Assembly (NCBI GenBank): GCA_951799405.1
Contig: OX637353.1
Coordinates: 15,066,001 to 15,130,000, forward strand
Reading direction: 5' to 3'
Length of the DNA stretch: 64,000 nt
From: Agapetus fuscipes
Taxonomy: Eukaryota; Arthropoda; Insecta; Trichoptera; Glossosomatidae
Shown here: in pieces, positions 11,593-22,000 of the stretch
How the letters are laid out: the number at the start of each line of letters is the position of its first letter
Position numbering within the stretch: the stretch's first letter is position 1
Notes under the pieces: generated by a model
The model's input: the letters and a program-made list of their open reading frames with translations, nothing else
Databases searched by the model: none
What the model was told of the DNA's origin: nothing
Position numbers and translations under genes: made by a program

Positions 11593-11692
11593 AGTTGTTT
11601 CCAGTTTTCATAAGACACATTGATCCAGTACACATGCAAACATTGCTCATGATTGAGATAAGACAATCAAGCACTAAGGGGATGTTCTGTCA
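11593..11692. repeat. M4-related MITE fragment
   Basis: Contains 'ataagacacattgatccagt' and ends 'caagcactaagggga', matching the sub-type seen at 39.15 kb and 61.74 kb. Confidence 0.6.
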
Positions 11693-11807
11693 TTGTTTGA
11701 AATAACCATCGATCAATATAGCAGATATCTGTTTCTTTCCTTAGTAAATGACCCTGAAGCGCTATTCTGCTAAATTACTTTCAACCTTAAGGCGACGAGA
11801 TAGAGAT

Positions 11808-12302
11808 TCTAATCTAATCTAAGTTGCAAAGATATGTTACATTGGAGATTCACATTACATGCATTCTCACAACCAGACACGTACAAGTTCGCGCTTGCAC
11901 ATGCCTCATGTGAACCTACAACATAAAAACCAAATCTCAAATGGACATACACCCTGCAACTCTTGCCTTCCTTCCCTGAGACAGGGGTGACATTGGCAAA
12001 GTGAACCATTTTTACAGCATGGGTGGTCAGCCGCATACCAACCTATAAGTCAAGGAACACACACACACGACAAATTACATTTTATACATCACTAAATAAT
12101 AAAATCCAAATACAAAATATCCATTTACAAATAAAAACAAATTCCAATTTAATAAACCCTAGCCGCCAACATTACAGATCAACCGCCATTTCTTTCTGTC
12201 CTTACATACTTCTTTCATTTCCTCCAGAGTCATAATTTTCTTCATACAGGCTCTTCTTTTATTATGACTCTGGATATTCCATTCATTCGCAATTTCGGAT
12301 AG
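11808..12302 (-). mobile_element. 5'-truncated RTE-like LINE with R1 3' end
   Basis: R1 (11808-12053) is preceded on the minus strand by the LINE 3' UTR and C-terminal coding sequence (12160-12302, ICNVGG-type end). The order is the same as at 39.5-40.1 kb. Confidence 0.8.
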
Positions 12303-12592
12303 AGATAGAGATTCGTGTCCAAAAATAAGGTGTAATGTGATTTTTTTTATCTATGGAGCTCTTTCGCAAGCGCTAGCAAGCTCCGACTTGGATTGATATC
12401 CAAAGTGTAAGGAATTTAGCAGAATAGCGCTTCCCACATGCTTTCTTATCTGTTTGTGATATTCTACATTTAACACTGAACATAACAAAACCATTTCCGA
12501 GTGTGGTAGAGCTCAGAAATTTTAATTCAGACTCTCTAATTGAATCAAATTTAATATTGAACAAGAGTTTTAGGCTTACACAGCCTGCTGAT

Positions 12593-12747
12593 GATGCTGG
12601 AGAGATGTTTTCCGGGATCTGTTGCCGTACGTTTCACGAAGATTTCACTTTCACGCTGAAGAAGCCCATCGTAGACATGGACGAAACGTCCGAAAGCTCC
12701 CACAGACCTCGGCAACAGATTCCGAAAACATCTCTCCAGCATCAAAT
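12593..12747. mobile_element. Foldback element with hammerhead-like core
   Basis: The arms 'gagatgttttccgggatctg' and 'cagattccgaaaacatctct' form a long imperfect inverted repeat. The centre holds CTGAAGA ... GAAAC (listed separately). Confidence 0.75.
12656..12687 (+). ncRNA. Hammerhead-ribozyme-like core
   Basis: CTGAAGA at 12656-12662, a hairpin with CCAT/ATGG pairing, then GAAAC at 12683-12687. Only the core and stem II can be seen; stems I and III and a cleavage site are not established. Confidence 0.4.
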
Positions 12748-12844
12748 TCAATATTAAAATGTATTTAAAGTGAAAGTTTAACTCTTTCAACTCATATTTT
12801 ATTAAAAAATCTCAACCATTACTGACTTGTACAATTCTCATTTA

Positions 12845-13400
12845 GGGCCGGTCTTATAAACGAGAGACCAAATATCCGTAAGTATCTCGACGATTAACTT
12901 ACGGATGGACGTTTACGGACTGATCTTACCGATGGTCATCCTATAAAGCTTTTTTAACCGTCCGTTAGTTTTCAATAATGCACTCGTATTTTCGATGATT
13001 TTTTGCGTGCATTCATGAACATACGTCACCCGTTTGCTGTCAGAGACGAAACATAACCTAAAGTTGCTAATGACAAATACGAAAACGACTAATACAGCCA
13101 ATTTTAATGAATTCTCTATCACTGTTGGAAGAAATTCTCTTCAACAGGACAGAGCGTAGTAGTCCAATGACACGCAAAACTCACCGCAAAGAAAGCTTTG
13201 ACAGCTGACCTAACCTCAAACCTTAACTAACCGGCCGGTATCTGCCATTAATCGATGGGTCGGCTGTCGGTTAGATCTGTCAGTAACTTTTTACGGAAAT
13301 AAAACTAACGGATTCTTATAAGAGGAAAAATGTAACGTTTGTATTATATTTTGGTAAATTTGGTAAACATTGAACTAACGGATGTTTATAAGACCGGCCC
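12845..13400. mobile_element. M2 PIF/Harbinger-type MITE, intact
   Basis: 556 bp with inverted ends GGGCCGGTCTTATAAAC and TTA duplicated on both sides (12842-12844 and 13401-13403). No transposase frame is present, so it is non-autonomous. It is homologous in reverse to 5394-6457. Confidence 0.9.
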
Positions 13401-13403
13401 TTA

Positions 13404-14030
13404 ACAAACATGAAGCGAGGATCATTTTTGTATTTATCTTTCATGTGGTTACTCGTCGAGCCAGTGGAGATACTGAAATTATGAATTCTAGAGTATAATA
13501 TCAATAAAATCTTAACTGTTTTTCCATTTATTGTTACATGAAAATGACCGAAAGTGTGGAACAAACTTAATTTTGTAGTATTGTATTGATATTTCTTGTG
13601 ATAAGGCATTTTAGCTTATAAATCTTGTAGATTTTAATGTTTCATGTACCTACTTACTGTGTTTTTTTTAAAGAAATATTTCTAAACAAGAAACTTCATT
13701 CATTGTGCGAATTCATGATCACATTTTCATTCCAGATGTTTTTATGATGAGAAAGAATTTTTGTAATCCATTGTGTTGATGTATCCTGACAATTTTGAAA
13801 TATTTATGTGAATAAATTTTGTAAAAAAAAAAATTTAAATTCTTTTAATAACATAAGTTTTACAAGCTTTTTACAGTGACCTGTCCAAAGTAAATAAATG
13901 GAAGGTTGTGAGTTTGATTCCTAGCAGAGCACAAAAAAATCATTTATTTTCCAGATATCGATGGCTTAATCTGCAAACCAGCCAACTGCGTTTTGGATAA
14001 TTCTACGGGAGAGCAAATAAAGAGTTAATA
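13404..14030. other. Mostly unassigned; AATAAA and R3 fragment
   Basis: AATAAA at 13811-13816 is followed by an A-run, a possible end of the ISWI transcript. Bases 13880-13930 match an R3 tRNA-like head ('gaaggttgtgagtttgattc'). Nothing else is recognised. Confidence 0.4.
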
Positions 14031-14035
14031 TATCG

Positions 14036-14671
14036 ATGGTTAAAATGTTATATGCGACAAAAACTAAATTGTTCAGGAGAGCAGTTGAAAGTTTGAGATT
14101 GCAGGAAAATGGCATAACTTTTTTATTTTTTTATCGTATCGTTAACATCTGTAATTCAATATTTGCTTCTCAGTCAAAGAAGCAAGTGAAGAGACTGCAG
14201 GTGGTTCAGAATGCAGCAGCGAGGCTTATATTTGGTCAGTCCAAATTTTGTCACATAACACCCCTTCTGTTGAAACTTCACTGGCTTCAGATTTTCCAGA
14301 GGATACAGTGCAAGCTGTGTGTACTCACCATCAGGATACTAAATGGAGCAGCACCTCACTACCTGTCTGAACTGGTCATCAAAATGGAAGTCACTACCCG
14401 CAGACAGACACTCAGATCCAAGGACTCAAATAAAAGTCTGCTCCAGCTGCCGCGCAGAGCTACAAGGACGGTGTTTGGTGACCGAGCCTTTGGCGTTGCT
14501 GCTCCGACGGCCTGGAATTCTCTTCCTGCGACCCTCACGGAGCTGAAGACTGAGGCAGCTTTTCGCAAAGGGCTCAAAACCTACTTTTTCAAAGACTCTT
14601 ACGCCTTTGCAGTGACCCAGTCACGAAAAGGCGCTATACAAATGCTTATTTTATTATTATTATCATTATAG
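14036..14671 (+). mobile_element. CR1/L2-type non-LTR retrotransposon C-terminus, 5'-truncated
   Basis: A 211-codon open frame is unbroken over the region after the RT palm: RLQVVQNAAARLIFGQ, then HITPLLLKLHWLQI, APHYLSEL, RAFGVAAPTAWNSLP and FRKGLKTYFF. This is the typical C-terminus of CR1/L2-like elements. The RT palm itself is absent. The 3' end runs into a TTATTA microsatellite at about 14650, a normal terminus for such elements. Confidence 0.85.
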
Positions 14672-15142
14672 CACCTATAGAAGAGACTGATCGTTCCTAC
14701 TTTCCTTCTGTACTCCAGAGAATGTAGGTTGGCTGTGAGAGTGGGGTCACCAATCAGGATAATGGAAAGATGGGGAATAAAAAATAAAAAACTTCATTAA
14801 AATAATATACTTTTTATTTTTTCACTTTTTAAATATAATAACGTAACATTTTTACTAAATAAAATGAAAGATATTGTATAGAACAGGTGCCAATCAGTCA
14901 AGTAAAACCACACCTCTCCAAAAAGTACTCGTCGAGAAAATGCCAGTGCACACTCTACCAAATTAAAAACACAAGTTTATTAGTCAGTCATGTGAAATGT
15001 ACACTTACCGCTGCTCCGTCAAACATTGCTGGGACGCGTCCTTCTGCTAACGGGTAGAAAATATTCCGATTTGCACATAACATATACCTTGCTTCCGATG
15101 GCCGATAAGATAAATGCTGCAATTAGGCATTCATTAATTATT

Positions 15143-15490
15143 AATGTTAAAACTAAGATATATCATAATAGAGTCCACACATTTAAAAATTCCTTTGGCT
15201 GGATGACATCATAGGTTCATTGTAAATTTAATCACTTCCATTTTGAATCGGCGTGGAGAAAGGTGCCTCCTGAAGATGTTGGCTACGTCGCCAGTGAAAT
15301 TTATAGAATAATGTAAGTTTTCCCATTAATATTAACGCTAAAATATATCATAACGGAGTCCGCACACTTAAAAATTCCTTTAACAGGATGACATCGCAGA
15401 TGAAGGTTAAATCATTTTTATCCTCAACGGCATGCAGACAGGTGCCTCCTGAAGACGTTGGCTGCATCGAGAGTACTGTAAGTTCTCCCG
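15143..15490 (+). repeat. Two ~175 bp tandem units with hammerhead-like cores
   Basis: Unit 1 (15143-15326) and unit 2 (15327-15490) share 'atatatcataa', 'ttaaaaattcctttg/aa', 'ggatgacatc' and 'ggtgcctcctgaaga'. Each carries CTGAAGA in the same place. The sequence after the core in unit 1 ('agaataatgtaagtt') also follows the core at 39.04 kb. Confidence 0.75.
15270..15300 (+). ncRNA. Hammerhead-ribozyme-like core (degraded)
   Basis: CTGAAGA, then TTGGC/GCCAG pairing around a TACGTC loop, then GAAAT. The copy in unit 2 (15449-15480) has CTGAAGA but has lost the GAAA. Confidence 0.35.
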
Positions 15491-15550
15491 TAATGGATTG
15501 TCTAATATCCAAAAAGTGTAATTTATTTTTTAAGTTAATTTTAACATCAA

Positions 15551-15765
15551 TACCTTAATGGTATAACTGAATAAGTGACATATACGCTAACATGGGTTTC
15601 TCAGATAAATGCACCTTTTTTCCTATTTTCTACGAGAGAAAACACTAATAAAGTCTGAAAATCCTGTAGTTAAGAAGTTTGTCATGAGCACTTCCTTATA
15701 ATTAGTTCACTTACTATGAGAAGTTACTCCCAATAAAACGTTTTATCCACGATCTCTCATTTGCA
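15551..15765. mobile_element. M5 MITE
   Basis: Begins 'taccttaatggtataactga' and contains 'taacatgggtttctcagata' and 'cttactatgagaagttac', shared with the copies at 22.1, 32.1 and 34.7 kb. The right end is truncated. Confidence 0.7.
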
Positions 15766-16204
15766 TTTAATATGAATCTCAAATGATACATAAGTAATTT
15801 TGCAACTTAGATTTAGACAGAGGTGGTCAAAGTGACATCACAATTTTATCCCAATTTAAATGTGCGAACCCCATTGTACAAAACATTATAATATCACATT
15901 TCACATCATCTATAAAACATAATTTATATTTACAATACACTAGAAATATGTTAGTTTTTTATTTTTATTTCAGATATGGAAATATATGGCAAATATTGAA
16001 TACTCTTAAATTTAGACATAAGTTAAATAATCAGTCAATTTATTTTACACAAACAATACAGAAGTAAGTAAGTACTAAGAAAATCAGGAGTGACTAAGAA
16101 ATTAATTAGTATTTGTTTACCCATAGAACAAAACATCTAGTAAATTCCCATGCAACGCGTAAATAGAAATAATGAATGAAAATTTAATTACTCATTAAAG
16201 GTTA
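15766..16204. other. AT-rich stretch without a recognised feature
   Basis: No coding frame or family match seen. A short R1-like tail fragment may lie near 15790-15815. Confidence 0.5.
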
Positions 16205-16725
16205 AACAAAACACACTCAACTAAGCTACACATATAGGGTAACTTCTTGCCTGCGTTATCCCCGAAGGGGTCGCATGTGGCGATTCGGGATGTTTTTTTT
16301 TTTACATGTACGGGGGCCGAACTCACGCCAACACCTTCAGTTGAAGTGGAGGTTTCTCAGCTCCCGAGGGGGCCGGTTCTCATTTCTTGTGAAGGCTGAA
16401 TAAACCTCGCCGGTAATTATTTTGGGTTTGAAATAAACACGGGAACGGGTAAGGGATCGAGCCCTTGCTTTCAGCCTATTGAGCTATTGACCGGATTTTT
16501 TACGAACTTAGTCGTCGCTACAAAGCGCCAATTCTCAAGCAAGAACCAGTTGCTGTAAGGCTGGATGGACCTTTTGTGAACGGTCTTTGGTAAAGGCAAT
16601 GAAATTTTCGACCCAGCGAAGAGCATTTTGGAAAATATTTCTTTGTGCTTTGCCGGGAATCAAACTCACAACCTTCCAATCAGGAGTCCGAAGAGTCATT
16701 AGACTACGGACCGATACCCAGGTTG
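16205..16725 (-). mobile_element. R3-R2 composite SINE
   Basis: On the minus strand a tRNA-headed R3 (16725 to 16500) ends in 'gactaagttcgtaaaaa' and is followed at once by an R2 head and body (16494 to 16205). The same junction occurs at 32.69 and 54.87 kb. Confidence 0.8.
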
Positions 16726-17193
16726 CTATTGTGTATTTCATAGATTTTTCTATTTACATTATCGAGAGGAATTTACATAACGCTTTATACTCTGCGCACT
16801 TCGCTCCTAGTATAAAATATCTAGTAAATTCCCTTCCATTGCGTAGATACAAAAAATGAAAGAAAAGTAATCTATTTATACATTTTTCTATTTACTCCAC
16901 AGATGGGAATTAGCGCAATGTTTTATATTAGAGTGTTTAGCATTAGATTCATCCAGGTTACGAAACCAAAAAAATATTGTTTCATCCATGACACCTTTGC
17001 TTGGATGTAATGTGATTCTTAGGATTTTTATAATTTAAATTAAAGTTTACAGATGCACAGAGACCATAATGAAATTATTTTTTCTTAAATATGCAGGATA
17101 TTGTTTAGCTGTGTTTGCATTGTCTATGTTAGTGTAATAATAAGTCTCTCTAGAAGTGAATAGACGTTTAGGTAGGTACCTGATAATAATTTG

Positions 17194-17470
17194 TATATGA
17201 GTCGTATAACTGCAAACGCCGTCATCTCCAAAATTGATGACTTTTGAGATAATGATTGAATTGGATTCTGCGCAGTGTAACAAATCATTTGCTGTGTGCG
17301 ATATAATGTAAGCCTCACTTAATCCTTCGTAATTTTAATTGAAAAAGTATGATTTCGTGCAAACGCCGTCATCTCCAACTGGTGTTGTCGTTTTACAAGT
17401 TTACAAATTTATTTTTCTCAAAATCATCGCGTAACGAGTTGACAGCGTTAGCATTTATACGACTCATATA
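17194..17470. mobile_element. Possible MITE, ~277 bp
   Basis: The ends are inverted copies of TATATGAGTCGTATAA. Inside, 'gcaaacgccgtcatctccaa' is repeated directly at 17211 and 17358. I see no other copy in the window. Confidence 0.45.
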
Positions 17471-17714
17471 TTCGAGATTAATTAAGTGTTGAATCGAATA
17501 TTCTGGTGAAATCCAGCGAGGTGGTATGTAATGATTCTCCATGCTTCGAGAATGATCTTTATTTTTAGTATAAATTAAAGATCAAAATTCTCTGCAGCCA
17601 GAGAAATCAATCAACCGTTGAACTATACTGTGCAAAAGAAACTCTGAACCGAAAGTGATAAAATAAATAAACTGCAGTTTTTATCAACAAAATGCTTTGC
17701 CGTATTTTTTGACC

Positions 17715-18036
17715 AGTACTTGAGGGTGACAGATTGCGTATCTGGACCAGGTGGAGCTGTGGTCCGTATTTTAAGAGAGTCAAATATCGTGTCAGTAATG
17801 AAATCAAGAAGACTCCAGTGGGCAGTACATGTAGCATGTGCAGAGGACTCCAGGATCATCAGGACAGTCTTGGATGGTGCCCCCTCTGGTGTCAGACCAC
17901 TCGAACGCCCCAGGAGACAATATTGAAGCCGATGCAAAAGTCCCGGTAGTAAGAGGATCATGGAGGGAAGCGGAACAAGACAGAGAGTCCTGGAGGATTG
18001 TGGTGCGGGAGGCCCTGAGCCTTCAAGGCTTGTAAG
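17715..18036 (+). mobile_element. RTE-like LINE C-terminus fragment
   Basis: With frame breaks it encodes a [23 protein letters not shown] motif, then a Gly/Pro-Arg-Pro-Arg-Arg segment, SWREAEQDRESWRIVV and REALSLQGL. This is the zinc-knuckle-free C-terminus typical of RTE/R1-like LINEs. Its antisense relative lies in the ISWI intron at 3.8-4.1 kb. Confidence 0.7.
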
Positions 18037-18039
18037 CCC

Positions 18040-18645
18040 GATAAATCAACAAAATAATCTTTAATACAGCCTCTCTTACACTTTTGGAACGCAAATCGGT
18101 CATTCTTTATCGAAATATAAAAGAAAAATTACACAGCTAACTTCACAATAAACTTTCAAAAGTGATTTTCAACAAAATGTTGCCAGGAGTTTAAATTTTC
18201 ACTACGATCCCTGTGCTTCAGTGAATGGAAATACTTTAAATGGAACTATTTATAACTATTGCTAGCAACTTACCCCAGATATCCTTGCGTTGCATTTCAA
18301 ATACACAATCAAATTATTTCTGACACATTTTTTTTTAAATATCAACTGATGCGGATACAAGTAAAAAATAATTTATCAAAAGAATAGAAATATAAAGATG
18401 ATAAAGAATAAAGTGAAACCATAAACAAAGTAATTTGAATAAGCTGCTGTAGCTTTGGGAAAATTGTCTGTTTGTTTGTTTTTATGTTTTTGGATGAAAG
18501 TGTTTGCAATTTTCGTCCCTGCAACTTCCGGCGACCTCAAACGGACAAAATATTGATTGCGTGTCACTCGTCCAACTGAAATCAATAAAGTTAGCTGTAT
18601 GCCACGAGATAAAATCAATTGTTAAACTCCTCAGCTAGATCAATT
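18040..18645. other. No recognised feature
   Basis: AT-rich. I searched it on the minus strand for further ZFC3H1 exons. One donor-like site on the minus strand near 18270 (GGG|GTAAGT) has no matching family sequence before it. Confidence 0.5.
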
Positions 18646-18649
18646 AAAA

Positions 18650-19020
18650 CACAACTAAGCTACACATATAATGTAACTTCTTGCCTGCGTTATCCCCGAA
18701 GGCATCGCATGTGGCGCTTCGGGACGATATGTTACATTGGAGATTCACATTACATGCATTTTCACAACCAGACACGTACAAGTTCGCGCTTGCACATGCC
18801 GCATGTGAACCTCCAACATAAAAATCAAATCTCAAATGGACATACACCCTGCAACTCTTGCCGTCCTTCCCTGAGACAGAGGTGACGTTGGCAAAGCGAA
18901 CCATTTTTACAGCATGGGTGGTCAGCCGCATACCAACCTATAAGTCAAGGAACATACACGACAAATTACATTTTTTAAATCAATGAATAATAATATCTAT
19001 GGACATCAAAACTAAGACAG
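18650..19020 (-). mobile_element. R1 repeat joined to an R2 tail fragment
   Basis: R1 with the start of its LINE 3' UTR (18725-19020) is fused to the last ~75 bp of an R2 SINE (18650-18722, 'gctacacatataatgtaact'). It ends about 75 bp from the last visible ZFC3H1 exon. Confidence 0.75.
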
Positions 19021-19096
19021 AAAATATTTGTTAAAAATACACATGAACATAAAGAGAAATAATATAATTTATATACAAAAAATATAAACAACTTGC

Positions 19097-22000
19097 CTGT
19101 AATCGTGGTCTAGGAATTTCAAAGGTGATTCATAATCCGTAGACGTTGCACATTCCATACTATTAATATCCTGAACAGACTTTGCAGATCCTTCTTTCGT
19201 CGCCACATATTTTTCATCACTGCCTTTCGAGGTTATCAAATCAGCGATTGAATCTTTTCGATCCTTAGCATCGGTAATAATCTCCTTCTTAATCGTCTCA
19301 CATTCAAAACCATCATTTTCCTTTGTATCCAACGCATTCACCGCTACAAAACCATTTTCACATTCGGCAACACTTAGTACTAACAACTTTTCTTCTTCAA
19401 CATTGCCGCTCAACTTCACGTTATTTTGGCTGTCTGTAACCAACGGTGTCGCCAAAGCTTCGGTTTTCTCAATTTCCGGCTTTGCAACATTGTCAACACG
19501 TTTATCAGACAGTGCGTCAGTTTTGTTTTTGGTCTTTACATCAAAGCAATCCTTTTGATCATCTTTTAAATTTGCGCAAGATTTATTTTCAACGCTAGTA
19601 TCATCTTCACTCTGTTTCCGTGCCCTTTTTAATTCCACATCCATTAATTCCTCCGTTCTTGGTAGAACATCTTTTTTAATTGCATTCTCTTGATTTCCTA
19701 AACTAACAACGGTATTTGTAACTTTTGGTTTAATTTTGGAAGGATCATTCACAGGAGTCTCTATAATTTTTTGCCTACTTGCAGCATTAGAAGGTTTTGT
19801 TTTAACATTACTAATTGTTGCACTACTTTTCACAGCAGGTTTAGTTTTTGTATTTATCACATTCAACTTCTGAGGAACATTTTTATTAACGATTCTATCA
19901 ACACTCTTCATCGATTTCAATTCTACGTTAGCGGCTGCTAATCTATTAGCTAAATTATTGCTGTTACTTTCTATGCTGTTAATTTTATCATAGATACTCG
20001 CCGATTTCAACCTGAAAAATAAAACAGAAACAATGTGTAATATTTAGAGAACAGATAAAGAAAGGAACAAGATAATTTGCCTTTGATGAGTTTACCGCTG
20101 CCGTAACGAGTTGTGCTGTTTGCGCAGCTTAATCAGACTGTTGTGAGCGATTTGCTGAGACTTGTTGTTGAGCCTTAGCGCTCGCTCCGACTCGCGCATG
20201 CTCGCTTTCAACGCTCGCAGCTGATTCATCTCGCTCTTATACTTTGAGTTTAACGCCTTCTCCTGGTCGACCAAATCTTGGATCATCTTTGTCTGACCCT
20301 CAATCTTCTGTCTAAAACTGAAATAATTAATGAGTTATTAGTTGCACCATGCTTCCGGTATTAAGAACATTGTTACAACGTGCTATTTTAAACATTGACA
20401 TATGTGACTTTCACACTTCAACTGCGGGTGACACGCATAGGGGCTGTCCATATATTACGTCATTCGCATTAAGGGGGGGGGGGAGTCTGGTCTGCGGATG
20501 ATGACAAATGATGTACAAGTACAAAAAGTGACGTCGTTCGTGTAAATACCAATTTCTACAAAATATACAAAATATTATGTAAGTAATATAACAGTATTAA
20601 TTATTAAGCTCATCCATTATTACAGCAAGAGGGGAGGGGGGGGGGTCATTAGATAATGACTATAGGATGATTGTAGGGGGGGGGGGGGGGGTCGAAAATC
20701 GGCCAAAATCGATGACGTAATTTATGGACGGCCCCATAGGCGTCAAGTGTAAACTTGCATACAGTGCGGCTGTCAATCATAGACGTCATCCAACTTTAAA
20801 CTTATCCCTGACATCCGTGTTCAAAAGTCTGCAAGTGGAAATATGTGCTAAACCTTTGTGATTTTAGTTCTTGAATAACTAATACATGTGACTGTTCACA
20901 TAGTTTGAAGTGTCGTCAATCAATTAAGGTAGGAAATCAATAAATGTTTTAAAAAAAAATTGACACAAGAGCATCCTTTTCATTCAGTATAAAGTCGCTG
21001 TGCTAACGTTGAAAATACCGGGCCTATGAGTGTATTCTATCAAAAAAACTTCACTACTTTAAACAGAATGAAAATGAGTCACTTACGGGAACCTTACATG
21101 ACTTGATAGAATGTGTAGACGCGAATCTACATGTGCCTGTCTGTGGGAATGCATTTAATGTGAGCCTTAAATGTTAGCATATCTATGCAGCTTAGATTAT
21201 AGAAGGAATGTTTTTAATATCGGATCATAAACAACAGCATCAATAAGTCTTATCAGTTCATTATTACTTACAAGGTTTCTTTGCTTTTGATCTGTTTGCT
21301 GTAGGCATCGCTCTCACTTGTCTGCATGGCAATCGTTGGCTTTTTTGTAACAACTTGAGGTACGGCAGACATGGGTGTCACTTTAACACTAACAGAAAGT
21401 GCTTCTCCAGATTTTGATGTTTTAGTGTTGGCCAATGTTGAGTTGACGTCTGTGGACTGCATACGAGTCAAACGTTTTGCATTCTCTATCTCTGCCATCC
21501 GTTTAATCAAAAACCTGTACTCTTTTTGATGTGATTCCGGCAAATGTTTCACGGCCTGAAACACAATACAGATTTCAAAGATGTCAACAATATTTCAAAT
21601 AGGTTGGTATGTGGCTGACCACCCATGCTGTAGATAATGCTTCACTTTGCCAGTGTCACCCTTGTTTCAGGGAAGGTCGGCAAGAGTTTCAGGGTGTAGG
21701 TTCATTTGAGATTTATACGTGTCTGATTGTGAGAATGCATACAATGTGAATCCTCAATGTTACATATCTTCGCAACTTAGATTAGATTAGATAATAATCT
21801 ATAATCTATAATCTAAGTTGCAAGGATATATTCATTTAAAGCTCTCAGATGTATGCCCACAAACCAACAAGTGTAGTTCGCGCTTACAAATGCTGAATGT
21901 GTACTCAAATGAACATAAGTCCCACAACTTTTGCCGACCTTCCCTGAAACAGTGGTGACATTGGCAAAGTGAACCATTTTTTACAGTATGGTTGGTCAGC

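Noticed and set aside
14036..14671. Interpreting the 211-codon frame as a host gene
   Set aside because: It is a typical CR1/L2 LINE C-terminus ending in a microsatellite tail.
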